DNA of 40,780 nucleotides from OLB4 sp002050165 (GTDB lineage: Bacteria; Bacteroidota; Ignavibacteria; Tepidaquicellales; Tepidaquicellaceae), in assembly GCA_030263475.1 (NCBI GenBank), contig SZPC01000013.1, positions 1 through 40,780 on the forward strand. Reading direction: 5' to 3'. Shown here piece by piece: positions 26,593 to 35,221 of this stretch. The position numbers were made by a program, and so were the translations under genes. The number at the start of each line of letters is the position of its first letter. Position 1 is the first letter of the stretch. The notes beneath the pieces were generated by a model that worked only from the letters and a program-made list of their open reading frames with translations, ran no database searches and was not told the origin of the DNA.

Positions 26593-26600
26593 CTCCCCTT
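26593..26600 (-). promoter_or_regulatory. Strong Shine-Dalgarno before the NlpC/P60 gene
   Basis: Minus-strand AAGGGGAG lies 7 bases before the ATG at 26585. It is notable because almost all other genes in this window lack such a site, and it supports the chosen start. Confidence 0.6.
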
Positions 26601-26650
26601 TAGTTTGAGAATTATAAAAGAACACAAGTGCAAACATGAACATTATAATA

Positions 26651-28396
26651 TTATTTATCAAGCCATAAATGTCTGAAATTTACACGGTGCATCGGGTCAA
26701 GTTTTATCCCTCTTACGTGAGGTTGGAGCAATAAATAATCCTCATCATAATAAATGTACATCATTGGAGCATCAGATACAGCTATTTGCTCTGCTTTCTG
26801 GTACAATTCATATCGCTTTTTTTCATCAATTGTTCTGAGCGCTTCTTCAAATATTTCATCGAACTTTTCATTTTTATACCTTGTACTGTTTATCGGACTT
26901 ATTGCATTTGGATCTGCGGGGACGTTTTTACCGTAATATAAATTCAGGAAGTTTTCAGGATCTGGATAATCGCCAATCCAACCGAGCCGATAAAATGGAG
27001 CTTTACCCGCATCAATGTTATCAAGATGTTGAGCAAATTGTACAATTTCCAGTTTCATCGTGATTCCAATTTCCTTGAGCATCGCCTGTATTGCTTCTGC
27101 TATCTGAATATTTCTGTCACCGCCCGCGTTAATCTGCAACGAAAGTTCGGGAAATCCTTTACCATCAGGGTATCCCGCTTCAGCCATTAAGTCCTTCGCC
27201 TTCTGAAGATTGAACTCGTATCCGTCTATTTTTTCCACATCGTAGTTTGTCATAGAAGGGGGAACAATTCCATAAACAGCACCCATATAACCCTGGCCAT
27301 TCAAAACAAACCTTACGATTTTATCGCGGTCAATTGCATAGTTAATTGCCTGCCGTACACGCTTGTCCTTAAATAAATCAGATGTAACTAACATTCCATA
27401 ATACTGAATTGCTAAAGTCGGAACCCGTTGCAAAACGAATTGCGACCAACCGGGTGTAAGCTCTTTGTTTTCATTTACAACTTCCTTGAATATTTCATTT
27501 GGAATCCGGTAGCACTCGTCAAGATTACCGTTTTTGAATTCGAGTAATTGCTGTGAGTTGTCTTTAAGAAAGCTGAATTTGATATTATCAACGTACGGAA
27601 GCTGATTGCCGTGTTCATCTTTCATCCAATAGTTCGGGTTACGATGCAGATTCAACTCAAAGTCCGGCTTCCAGTCGCCAAAGATAAATGGTCCGGTTCC
27701 TACAGGATTCTGAAAGAAATCCTGACCGTACATTACCACTGCTTCTTTAGGAACAACATAAGTTGATGCAAGAGTGGTGTAATAAATAAAAGGTGCAAAA
27801 GGCTGGATGAGTTTAATTTCAAATTCATATTTACCTTTTGCTTTGTAACCCGAAACACCTTTCAGTTTCGGTGACTGTTCGTTTTTAAGTGCTTCGCTGA
27901 TCCCATCATAATATTCTCTCGCACCTACAACATAGTTAACGAAGTAATTGAATGTCTTTGAACCGGTTCTGGGATCGCAGATTCTGTCAAAAGAATATTT
28001 AACATCCTCCGCTGTTACTTCCCTGCCTTTACCATCGGGAAAACATTTGTTGTCGTGGAAATAAACACCTTGTCTGATTTTAAACGTATATGTAGTTCCG
28101 TCTTCGCTCACTTTGTAGGACTCAGCGAGCATTGGTACAAGTTTAAGATTTGAATCAAGATCAAAAAGGTTATCATATATCTGATGCGCAACATGGTGAG
28201 AGACGACATCGTTAATACCTACCGGATCAAGGCTTCTGATATTCTCAAGCTCATTTGTTCTGTACGTACCGCCGCCTTTAATTCCACCGCTAAGCTCCCT
28301 GAAATTTTCAACTGTAGTTTTTCCACAGCTAATGAATAAGGCGGATATTGAAATCAGCGACAATGTAAAATAACTCAAAATGCGATTGATAATCAT
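26651..28396 (-). CDS. Peptide ABC transporter substrate-binding lipoprotein (SBP family 5)
   Basis: This 581-residue protein belongs to the DppA/OppA family of periplasmic binding proteins. The signal sequence ends in a lipobox (ALFISC, C24). Family phrases follow: YDNLFDLDSNLKLVPMLAES, YTFKIRQGVYFHD and EVTAEDVKYSFDRI, then NPVGTGPFIFGDW, RVRQAINYAIDRDKIV and the C-terminal RLGWIGDYPDPENFLN. It should capture oligopeptides and deliver them to the dppBC permease. It starts 6 bp after pyrF, without a ribosome-binding site, and precedes the NlpC/P60 gene by 65 bp. The peptide specificity cannot be read from sequence. Confidence 0.9.
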   Translation of the reverse strand: MIINRILSYFTLSLISISALFISCGKTTVENFRELSGGIKGGGTYRTNELENIRSLDPVGINDVVSHHVAHQIYDNLFDLDSNLKLVPMLAESYKVSEDGTTYTFKIRQGVYFHDNKCFPDGKGREVTAEDVKYSFDRICDPRTGSKTFNYFVNYVVGAREYYDGISEALKNEQSPKLKGVSGYKAKGKYEFEIKLIQPFAPFIYYTTLASTYVVPKEAVVMYGQDFFQNPVGTGPFIFGDWKPDFELNLHRNPNYWMKDEHGNQLPYVDNIKFSFLKDNSQQLLEFKNGNLDECYRIPNEIFKEVVNENKELTPGWSQFVLQRVPTLAIQYYGMLVTSDLFKDKRVRQAINYAIDRDKIVRFVLNGQGYMGAVYGIVPPSMTNYDVEKIDGYEFNLQKAKDLMAEAGYPDGKGFPELSLQINAGGDRNIQIAEAIQAMLKEIGITMKLEIVQFAQHLDNIDAGKAPFYRLGWIGDYPDPENFLNLYYGKNVPADPNAISPINSTRYKNEKFDEIFEEALRTIDEKKRYELYQKAEQIAVSDAPMMYIYYDEDYLLLQPHVRGIKLDPMHRVNFRHLWLDK

Positions 28397-28402
28397 TATG
28401 AT

Positions 28403-29206
28403 TTAAAATTTATTTATAGAATTGTTAAGCGATATAACTATTTTAATTATGATGGATTTAAATTCTTCATTACTGACTTTTTTACCCGGAGCATAAATAA
28501 TTCCCCTGCTGGAATTAATCAAAAAATTTTCTGAATTCAGATTTTTTAGCAGGTTATTTAAATCGTTCCCCTGAAATCCTATGCCGGGAATAAGCAAGGG
28601 AATGTCAGAATACTTTTTTGAAAAACTTTTAATCTCTTTTAAATGATTTGCTCCGAACACGAAACCTACTGAACCTTTTTTCCATTTACTTGCGACATCA
28701 ATAATTAATTCAAATAAATACTTATTCCCAACTTTTAACTTCTGGAATTCGGAAGCGCTTGGATTTGAAGTTAAAGCAAGTACGTAAATACCACGCGAGT
28801 TTCTTTCCAAAAACGGCGCTGCTGCATCATAACCCATATAAGGATTGATTGTAATACTGTCAAAATCCATTTTATCAAAAAATATCTTAGCATATTGCTC
28901 TGCAGAATTTGAAATATCCGAGCGTTTTGCATCTACTATCTTCAGACAGTTATCCGGTATGTAATCCGCCGTCTGTAATAAAGCATTCAAGCCTGTTCCT
29001 CCGGCAGCCTCATAGAATGCAGAGTTCATTTTGTAACCCGCAACTATATCCTTGGTTGCATCAATTACATTTTTATTGAATTCAAGAACAGGGTTTATAA
29101 ATCCCCTGAAGTACTCCGGAACTTTTGAAATATCTGTATCAAGACCAACTACGAGGTGTGATTTTTTTTTTTGAATTATATGTTTCGATAAATCTGAATA
29201 ACTCAT
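28403..29206 (-). CDS. pyrF: Orotidine 5'-phosphate decarboxylase
   Basis: This enzyme makes UMP from OMP, the last step of de novo pyrimidine synthesis. The 267-residue length fits the longer type 2 PyrF subfamily. Motifs are VVGLDTDISKVP near 19-30, the catalytic DAKRSDISNSA near 92-102 with K94 as the key lysine, SITINPYMGYDAAAPFL and, near the end, LIPGIGFQGND. A serine replaces the glycine of the common DAKRGDIG, a minor change. The ATG overlaps the dcd stop as TAATG, and the peptide-binding protein gene follows after 6 bp. Confidence 0.93.
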   Translation of the reverse strand: MSYSDLSKHIIQKKKSHLVVGLDTDISKVPEYFRGFINPVLEFNKNVIDATKDIVAGYKMNSAFYEAAGGTGLNALLQTADYIPDNCLKIVDAKRSDISNSAEQYAKIFFDKMDFDSITINPYMGYDAAAPFLERNSRGIYVLALTSNPSASEFQKLKVGNKYLFELIIDVASKWKKGSVGFVFGANHLKEIKSFSKKYSDIPLLIPGIGFQGNDLNNLLKNLNSENFLINSSRGIIYAPGKKVSNEEFKSIIIKIVISLNNSINKF

Positions 29207-29742
29207 TAGAATTTATTTTTCCACATCATTGATTCAACAGGTTTAATTGTTTTCTTATTATATTTTGCCGAAGGTTTTTCATCATAAGAAGTCAAAACAT
29301 CACCTTCAACCTTAAAGTAAATCAACTGACCAATCGGCATACCTTTATAAACCCGCACAGGTTGTTTAACCGAAATCTCCAACGTCCAGTTATTTTTAAA
29401 TCCGACATCTCCTTTTCCGGCTGTAGCGTGAATGTCAATCCCGAGCCTGCCAACTGATGATTTGCCCTCTAGGAACGGTACGCAATTCAACGTTTCAGTG
29501 TATTCCAATGTAACGCCGAGATATAATTTTGTAGGGAGCAATAAAAATCCGTCTTCATTTATTTTGAAATGAGAAATTTTGTTGTGCTTCCTCGCATCCA
29601 AAACATCATCATCATAAACGGCGAGCCATTCACCTAAATGAACATCGTAACTGTTCGAGCCGAGGCAGTCAATCGAAAAAGGCTCGATAACAATATTTTT
29701 ATTTTCAATTTCCTCGAGAATTTTTTTATCAGAGAGTATCAT
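29206..29742 (-). CDS. dcd: dCTP deaminase
   Basis: This enzyme deaminates dCTP to dUTP, feeding dTMP synthesis. With 178 residues it matches the Bacteroidota type closely: MILSDKKILEEIE, SIDCLGSNSYDVHLG, EGKSSVGRLGIDIHATAGKG, NWTLEISVKQPVRVY with the catalytic Glu, and the C-terminal VESMMWKNKF. The ATG at 29742 is chosen over an in-frame TTG two codons upstream. It is the only dUTP-forming gene here; whether it also hydrolyses dUTP is not decided by the sequence. It follows rodA by 12 bp and overlaps pyrF, so it is part of the long nucleotide and cell-shape run. Confidence 0.93.
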   Translation of the reverse strand: MILSDKKILEEIENKNIVIEPFSIDCLGSNSYDVHLGEWLAVYDDDVLDARKHNKISHFKINEDGFLLLPTKLYLGVTLEYTETLNCVPFLEGKSSVGRLGIDIHATAGKGDVGFKNNWTLEISVKQPVRVYKGMPIGQLIYFKVEGDVLTSYDEKPSAKYNKKTIKPVESMMWKNKF

Positions 29743-29754
29743 TTGCAAGATATT

Positions 29755-31002
29755 TTAAAAGACGATATTACGATTTCTATATGCATTCATTCCTATACCG
29801 AGCATAATCGTAAACGAAAGCAATGAAGAAACGCCATAACTTAATAGTGGCAGCGGAATCCCGATAACCGGTAATATTCCAACTGTCATCCCGATATTAA
29901 TGAAAAGGTGAAACAGAAACACAGACGCAAATCCAATACAGGCAAGGCTTAAAAACCGGCTCCGGGCATTGTATCCATTATTTATTAATTTTATCACGAT
30001 AACCAGATATAAAATAATCAATACAACTGAGCCAATGAACCCGAATTCTTCCCCCACCATACAAAAAATGAAATCCGTCCATTGTGCCGGAATAAAGTTT
30101 AATTGTGTTTGAGTCCCCTGCATATAACCTTTACCGAACAATCCACCGGAACCAATAGCAACTTTGGACTGGATTACATTGTAACCGCTCCCTCTCGGAT
30201 CGGATGTAGGATCAAATACTGACATTATCCGCTTTTGCTGGTACGTCTCTAAATGGTCATAAACATAGTCGGAACCAAAACCCGCAATCAGACAAAGTAC
30301 AATAACTCCGATTTTCAGATACTGCTTTTCCTTAAACAAAAAAATCCCGATCGCAGTTATCGCAAGAACCACGTACAGCAAATAATTTCCTACTATATCG
30401 GATAAGAATGCAGAGATTGCGACGATTACCGGCGCAATAAGTGCGACTATAAAAAATGCAGGCATACCAGCCCAAAGGAACACCGGGATAAGGATTGAGA
30501 GAAATACTAAATTTGTTCCAGTATCAGGTTGAAGCGCAATCAACGCCACAGGTAAAAGCACCAAACCGGCAATTACCAGTGTATCTTTTAAACCAAGTTT
30601 TGAATTTCTACCCTCTGAATCCTTTGAGAGGAAAAAGGCAACAATCATAACGGTTGCGACTTTAGCAAATTCTGCGGGCTGTATCCCAAATCCACCAAAG
30701 CTAAACCAACTCCTCTGTCCAGATATTTTTTTTCCGAATATGAGAACGCTTACCAATAACAAAAGCGATAAAACATATAAAACTGAAGATACCTTCTCCA
30801 GGTGTTTTGGTGGCAGATACGAAATAACTAACATCATTACAACTCCGGCAATACCAAATATCATGTGTCGTTCATAAAACTGATCAGAAAACTCGCTGCT
30901 TGAGGTAGCGCTGAAAATCGCAAATACGCCAAGTGTAATAAGCGAGATCGTAGCGAGAACAAGCGTTAAATCAAACTTTTTAAAAAATTCTGATGCTGAC
31001 AT
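29755..31002 (-). CDS. rodA: Rod shape-determining protein RodA
   Basis: RodA is the SEDS-family glycosyltransferase that polymerises lipid II during lateral wall growth, paired with PBP2. The 415-residue protein has about ten hydrophobic helices. Diagnostic segments are ALQPDTGTNLVFL with the catalytic Asp, FGGFGIQPAEFAKV, GSGGLFGKGYMQGTQTQLNF, FIPAQWTDFIFCMVGEE and, near the end, GIPLPLLSYGVSSLLS. RodA rather than FtsW is supported by its position directly after mrdA and the mre genes. The ATG overlaps the mrdA stop as TAATG. Confidence 0.95.
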   Translation of the reverse strand: MSASEFFKKFDLTLVLATISLITLGVFAIFSATSSSEFSDQFYERHMIFGIAGVVMMLVISYLPPKHLEKVSSVLYVLSLLLLVSVLIFGKKISGQRSWFSFGGFGIQPAEFAKVATVMIVAFFLSKDSEGRNSKLGLKDTLVIAGLVLLPVALIALQPDTGTNLVFLSILIPVFLWAGMPAFFIVALIAPVIVAISAFLSDIVGNYLLYVVLAITAIGIFLFKEKQYLKIGVIVLCLIAGFGSDYVYDHLETYQQKRIMSVFDPTSDPRGSGYNVIQSKVAIGSGGLFGKGYMQGTQTQLNFIPAQWTDFIFCMVGEEFGFIGSVVLIILYLVIVIKLINNGYNARSRFLSLACIGFASVFLFHLFINIGMTVGILPVIGIPLPLLSYGVSSLLSFTIMLGIGMNAYRNRNIVF

Positions 31003-32798
31003 TAGTCTTGTATTACAGGAGTTATTTTACTTTCATTTTGATTGAACATATCAACAGAGTTATTGCTCAGATACCGGATCATAATAGCTGCTGCAACTGG
31101 TGCGCCGAATTGCGAGCCCCAGCCTGCATTTTCACCCAGTACGCAAATCGCTATTTTGGGGTCGTCAAACGGTGCGAATCCGACAAACCACGAGTGATTG
31201 TTCCCCTGAGTTTGAGCTGTACCAGTTTTACCCGCGAGAATATAGTCTTCGTTCTTAATACCTCTTGCAGTGCCACTTGCGCCATTTACAACAAGGTACA
31301 TCCCTTTTTTAACAACCTCCCAGTATTCATCCGGAAAATCAATATCCCTTTTATAAAATTCAGGTATGGTAACTTCACCGGTATTTGAGTTAATAATCTT
31401 TGCAACGAAATGCGGTTGACAATACAATCCGTTCATTGCAATTGCCGCAGTGTAAGCGACCATCTGTACAGGTGTTACCCCGAGTTCACCTTGTCCTATC
31501 CCAAGATTAACCATTACCCCGCCAGGCCATTTCCCGTCACCAAATATTTTATTGTAATATTCCCTCGATGGCAACCTGCCTTGTCCTTCTTCGGAAATAT
31601 CGATTCCCGTTTTCTGACCAAACCCAAGCATAGTACAATATTTATGAAAGTCGTCAATTCCAAGATTATAACCCAGCTTATAAAAGAAAACATTTGAAGA
31701 AACTTCCAATGCTTTCGGAAGCGGTATTGATCCGTAAGATCCATGATCCTGCCAAGTATAACTTCCGAGGGAAAAAGAACCTCCGCAAAAAATTGTTGAT
31801 TTGGTCGTTATTTTTCCCGATGCGAGACCAGCTAGACCCATCATCATTTTCCACGTTGAACCAGGTGGATAAGTCGTTAGAGTCACCCTGTTAAACAGCG
31901 GTTTTGCGGGATCATTCACAATTGCGTTGAGTTCTACCGCTGATGTTGAACCCGCGAAAAGTGATAAATCAAAATCCGGTTTTGATACCATACACAGTAC
32001 CTCCCCGTTTCTCGGGTCAACTGCAATAATTGCACCGCGCTTTCCTGCCATTAATTTTTCAGCGTACGACTGTAACTCACCATCAAGCGATAAAATCAAA
32101 TCGGAACCGTTAACCGGTTCTATATCATCTTTACCATCGTTGTATGCGCCCATTTCCCTGCCCTTAACATCAACGGAAATTAGTTCGTAACCTTTTTCTC
32201 CACGAAGATATTCTTCGTATGTTTTTTCCAGTCCTTTTTTCCCTACAAGATCACCCTGCTTATAGTAGTCACCTACCTGTTCCTCAAGCATTTTGGGTGA
32301 AATCTCCTTTGTGTATCCAAAGATATGTGACGCGCGAAAATCATTCGGATACAACCTGATTGCCTCAACCTGAAAATCAACACCATTGAGCCTGTCCTGA
32401 TTTTCCGCTATGTACGAAATAACTTTAAAATCTACGTCGCGCTTTATGAGAACCGGATTAAATCTGTGTGTACCCTTTGCACTTTTTAAAAGTGAATCAA
32501 TTACCTGCTGATCAATTTCCAGCAATGACGCAATTTCACCCTTTTGCAAAGTGTCAAACTGCGATGGTGTAATTGAAACAAGATAAGCCGGTTTATTGTC
32601 AACTACAATTACCCCGTTGCGGTCATACATCAGTCCACGAGCAGGAACAATGGTAACTGTTTTTATAGAATTCCGTCTTGATTCCATACCGTACTCTTCC
32701 TGACCAAGCAGTTGAAGCTGTATCAATCGCAAAATCAGGACTAATGCAATTGAGAGAGTAACACCTATTAAAATATTTCGACGGATTTCCAAAGACAT
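31002..32798 (-). CDS. mrdA: Penicillin-binding protein 2 (class B transpeptidase)
   Basis: PBP2 cross-links new peptidoglycan in the elongation complex. The 598-residue protein has a short cytoplasmic start and one membrane helix (about 9-27). The class B dimerisation domain carries VPARGLMYDRNG and RLYPNDFRASHIFGY. The transpeptidase domain has all three active-site motifs: STWK (S314 nucleophile, K317), SSN at 367-369 and KTG at 524-526. The ATG at 32798 lies 13 bp after mreD. Partners mreB, mreC, mreD and rodA flank it in the usual order. Confidence 0.96.
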   Translation of the reverse strand: MSLEIRRNILIGVTLSIALVLILRLIQLQLLGQEEYGMESRRNSIKTVTIVPARGLMYDRNGVIVVDNKPAYLVSITPSQFDTLQKGEIASLLEIDQQVIDSLLKSAKGTHRFNPVLIKRDVDFKVISYIAENQDRLNGVDFQVEAIRLYPNDFRASHIFGYTKEISPKMLEEQVGDYYKQGDLVGKKGLEKTYEEYLRGEKGYELISVDVKGREMGAYNDGKDDIEPVNGSDLILSLDGELQSYAEKLMAGKRGAIIAVDPRNGEVLCMVSKPDFDLSLFAGSTSAVELNAIVNDPAKPLFNRVTLTTYPPGSTWKMMMGLAGLASGKITTKSTIFCGGSFSLGSYTWQDHGSYGSIPLPKALEVSSNVFFYKLGYNLGIDDFHKYCTMLGFGQKTGIDISEEGQGRLPSREYYNKIFGDGKWPGGVMVNLGIGQGELGVTPVQMVAYTAAIAMNGLYCQPHFVAKIINSNTGEVTIPEFYKRDIDFPDEYWEVVKKGMYLVVNGASGTARGIKNEDYILAGKTGTAQTQGNNHSWFVGFAPFDDPKIAICVLGENAGWGSQFGAPVAAAIMIRYLSNNSVDMFNQNESKITPVIQD

Positions 32799-32811
32799 CT
32801 AAAACTATTTG

Positions 32812-33309
32812 TTACCTTGCTTTCAGCATATTAGTTTTTTGAGGCATGAAGACGTACAACAAACTTATTACGCCGGTATAAACCGTAGTTGATATTACAA
32901 ACTTGAAGAGAATATCACCAAAGGATATTGGCGCTCCCTGAAAGTAAACCATGAAGTAAATAAAATAATTAATTGCCGTTGTAAATAATAATACATAAAG
33001 GAAATTTATTTTATAAAGATACTTTCCCTCATCCCTGCTGAAAAACCCGGCAATGAAACCTGATATACTGTAACATAAGGCCAGTAAACCAAGGAACGAC
33101 CCGCCGAGGATATCGAGTATAAGCCCAGCCGAGAAACCGAAAATACTGCCGAAAATCTGACCGCGCCTGACAGAGATGTAAACAACAGCAACTATAACAA
33201 TATCCGGCTGGATATTATGTTCACTGATACTTATTAATTCAATAAACGCTTTCTGAACAGTAATCAATAACAGCAGGACGAGTGAGTATTTTACAATTTC
33301 GGAAATCAA
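32812..33309 (-). CDS. mreD: Rod shape-determining protein MreD
   Basis: MreD is a small multi-pass membrane protein of the elongation complex. The 165-residue product has about five hydrophobic helices and the family phrases QPDIVIVAVVYISVRRGQIFG, GFSAGLILDILGGSFLGL and ALCYSISGFIAG. Sequence conservation is low in this family, so position between mreC and mrdA is a main support. The start is TTG at 33309, 16 bp after mreC. Confidence 0.9.
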   Translation of the reverse strand: MISEIVKYSLVLLLLITVQKAFIELISISEHNIQPDIVIVAVVYISVRRGQIFGSIFGFSAGLILDILGGSFLGLLALCYSISGFIAGFFSRDEGKYLYKINFLYVLLFTTAINYFIYFMVYFQGAPISFGDILFKFVISTTVYTGVISLLYVFMPQKTNMLKAR

Positions 33310-33325
33310 CTTATTCTACACGGTT

Positions 33326-34156
33326 TTATTGCTGTTCGGAATACGCATTTTCCAGAGAGTTACGCTCTTCATCGGGAATGAATTTAAGGACAAAAACCTC
33401 CTCGAGCAAATTGAAATCAACAGCAGGTTTCAGCACAATTTTCTTGAACATATTATCGAGATTACCTTCCTCAATTACAATCCCAACGGGAATTCCGCGC
33501 GGGAATTGGTTACTGTACATTGACGTAATAAACAAATCTCCTTGTTTTACATCGCTACTTTTGGGTACATGTGAAACCATGATTTTTTCACTTCCGTCAT
33601 ATTCCAGAATACCATCAACTCTTGAACGTTGGTTCTTTACACTTACTTTGAGCGATTTATTGTATAAGATTTGACCTAGAGAATAGTTATTGCTGACACT
33701 TACAACCCGACCTACTAAACCGTCATCAGTAACAATCGGCATACCAATTTCGATACCTTCATTTTTCCCTCTATCAAGTGTAATTGAATTCCGGGAATGT
33801 GTCATACTTTTGTTAATAATCCGTGCACTAATGAAATCCAGTTCAGGAATTTGCGACAGTTTTAGTAACTTTGTCAACCGTATATTTTCAAGCTTAGCTT
33901 CTTTGAATTCAGCGAGTTCATTTGCAAGCCTGATGTTTTTTTCCCTGAGGAATTTATTTTCGCTCTCAAGATCGAAAACGTTTGGAATTACGTTAAATCC
34001 GCTTTGAATCGTACCAAATGTTCCGATAGTTAATGCACGGATAAATCTAATCTGTGAATTGTCATTTGAAAACAGCAGCACGAGCGATACAATTACCAGA
34101 AGGGTTAAAACTAAGTACTCCTTGATAGAGAATAATATTTCTCCGAAAAATTTCAA
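33326..34156 (-). CDS. mreC: Rod shape-determining protein MreC
   Basis: MreC is a bitopic periplasmic scaffold that links MreB filaments to PBP2. The 276-residue protein has one N-terminal membrane helix (about 13-30) and a coiled coil (about 60-95, ENKFLREKNIRLANELAEF). Its beta domain includes LDRGKNEGIEIGMPIVTDDG, LVGRVVSVSNNYSLGQIL and SQVKQGDLFITS-like strands. The ending is short and lacks a long tail. The start is TTG at 34156, 22 bp after mreB, with no ribosome-binding site. Confidence 0.94.
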   Translation of the reverse strand: MKFFGEILFSIKEYLVLTLLVIVSLVLLFSNDNSQIRFIRALTIGTFGTIQSGFNVIPNVFDLESENKFLREKNIRLANELAEFKEAKLENIRLTKLLKLSQIPELDFISARIINKSMTHSRNSITLDRGKNEGIEIGMPIVTDDGLVGRVVSVSNNYSLGQILYNKSLKVSVKNQRSRVDGILEYDGSEKIMVSHVPKSSDVKQGDLFITSMYSNQFPRGIPVGIVIEEGNLDNMFKKIVLKPAVDFNLLEEVFVLKFIPDEERNSLENAYSEQQ

Positions 34157-34178
34157 TATTAATTGAGGCTGATAATGG

Positions 34179-35195
34179 TTACCTTCTTAACATTACCTTT
34201 CTGTAGTTATCAATATTTTCTAGCACTTTCCCCGTTCCGCGGACAACAGCTGTAAGCGGGTCTTCTGCAACGTGAACCGGAACTCCGGTCTCTGTACTGA
34301 TCCTCTCGTCAAGTCCTTTTATTAAAGCGCCTCCACCAGTCAGAAAAATTCCACGTTCAAGAATATCGGATGAAAGTTCAGGTGCAGTTTTTTCCAGAGC
34401 AAGTTTAATTGCATCAACCATAAGACTCGCTACAGGATTTAACGCTTCCCTGATCTCCTGTGAACTTACTTCGGTTATCTTCGGGACACCAGCGACAAGA
34501 TCACGCCCTTTAACCTCGATAATAACCTCTTCGCTCATCGGCATCACTGAACCAACCTGACACTTTATTTCTTCAGCCGTTCTTTCACCGATTAGGATGT
34601 TGTGATTTGATCTGAAAAATCTTACAATAGCTTCAGTCAACTCATCGCCTGCAGTCTTAATTGATTCATCGTTCGCGTTACCTGACAATGTTATAACTGC
34701 AATTTCAGTTGTTCCACCGCCGATATCCACTATCATATTCCCGTATGATGCATGAACATCGAGACCAATACCAATCGCGGCTGCCATCGGTTCAGAAATA
34801 AGGTGGACTTCCTTTGCACCTGCTTGTTCAGCAGTCTCACGGACGGCTCGCTTTTCTACTTCAGTGATTCCGCTCGGAACACATATAACTATTCTCCGCG
34901 CAGGCATCCAACTATTACTGATTTTCTTTATGAACATCCTTAACATGTTTTCCGCGATTTCAAAATCGGCAATAACACCGTCTTTCATCGGGCGGATTAC
35001 ATTCAATTCTTTGTGAACCCTGCCCAACATTCTTTTAGCCTCATCTCCGATTGCAACTATTTTTTTTGTATTAACATCGTAAGTAACTACCGATGGCTCA
35101 TTGAGAACAATACCTTTCCCTTTCATGTAGATTAAAGTATTTGCTGTTCCCAGATCAATTGCAATATCATTGGCAAACATTCCGAAAAATGGCAT
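34179..35195 (-). CDS. mreB: Rod shape-determining protein MreB
   Basis: MreB is the actin-like filament protein that organises lateral wall synthesis. The 338-residue product has the actin-fold nucleotide motifs: DLGTANTLIYMKGKG near 14-28 (phosphate 1), VDIGGGTTEIAVI in the middle (phosphate 2) and LTGGGALIKGLDERI toward the end (adenosine). RPMKDGVIADFE and SEPMAAAIG are also characteristic. An amphipathic N-terminus (MPFFGMF) may bind the membrane. It lies 26 bp after purH and heads the mreBCD-mrdA-rodA block. Confidence 0.97.
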   Translation of the reverse strand: MPFFGMFANDIAIDLGTANTLIYMKGKGIVLNEPSVVTYDVNTKKIVAIGDEAKRMLGRVHKELNVIRPMKDGVIADFEIAENMLRMFIKKISNSWMPARRIVICVPSGITEVEKRAVRETAEQAGAKEVHLISEPMAAAIGIGLDVHASYGNMIVDIGGGTTEIAVITLSGNANDESIKTAGDELTEAIVRFFRSNHNILIGERTAEEIKCQVGSVMPMSEEVIIEVKGRDLVAGVPKITEVSSQEIREALNPVASLMVDAIKLALEKTAPELSSDILERGIFLTGGGALIKGLDERISTETGVPVHVAEDPLTAVVRGTGKVLENIDNYRKVMLRR

Positions 35196-35221
35196 AAATA
35201 TTTTTTGAGTGTTTTAAAAAA

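Noticed and set aside
29206..29742. dcd considered as an anti-phage nucleotide-depletion gene
   Set aside because: It sits in a housekeeping nucleotide and cell-shape run and matches the ordinary Bacteroidota metabolic enzyme.
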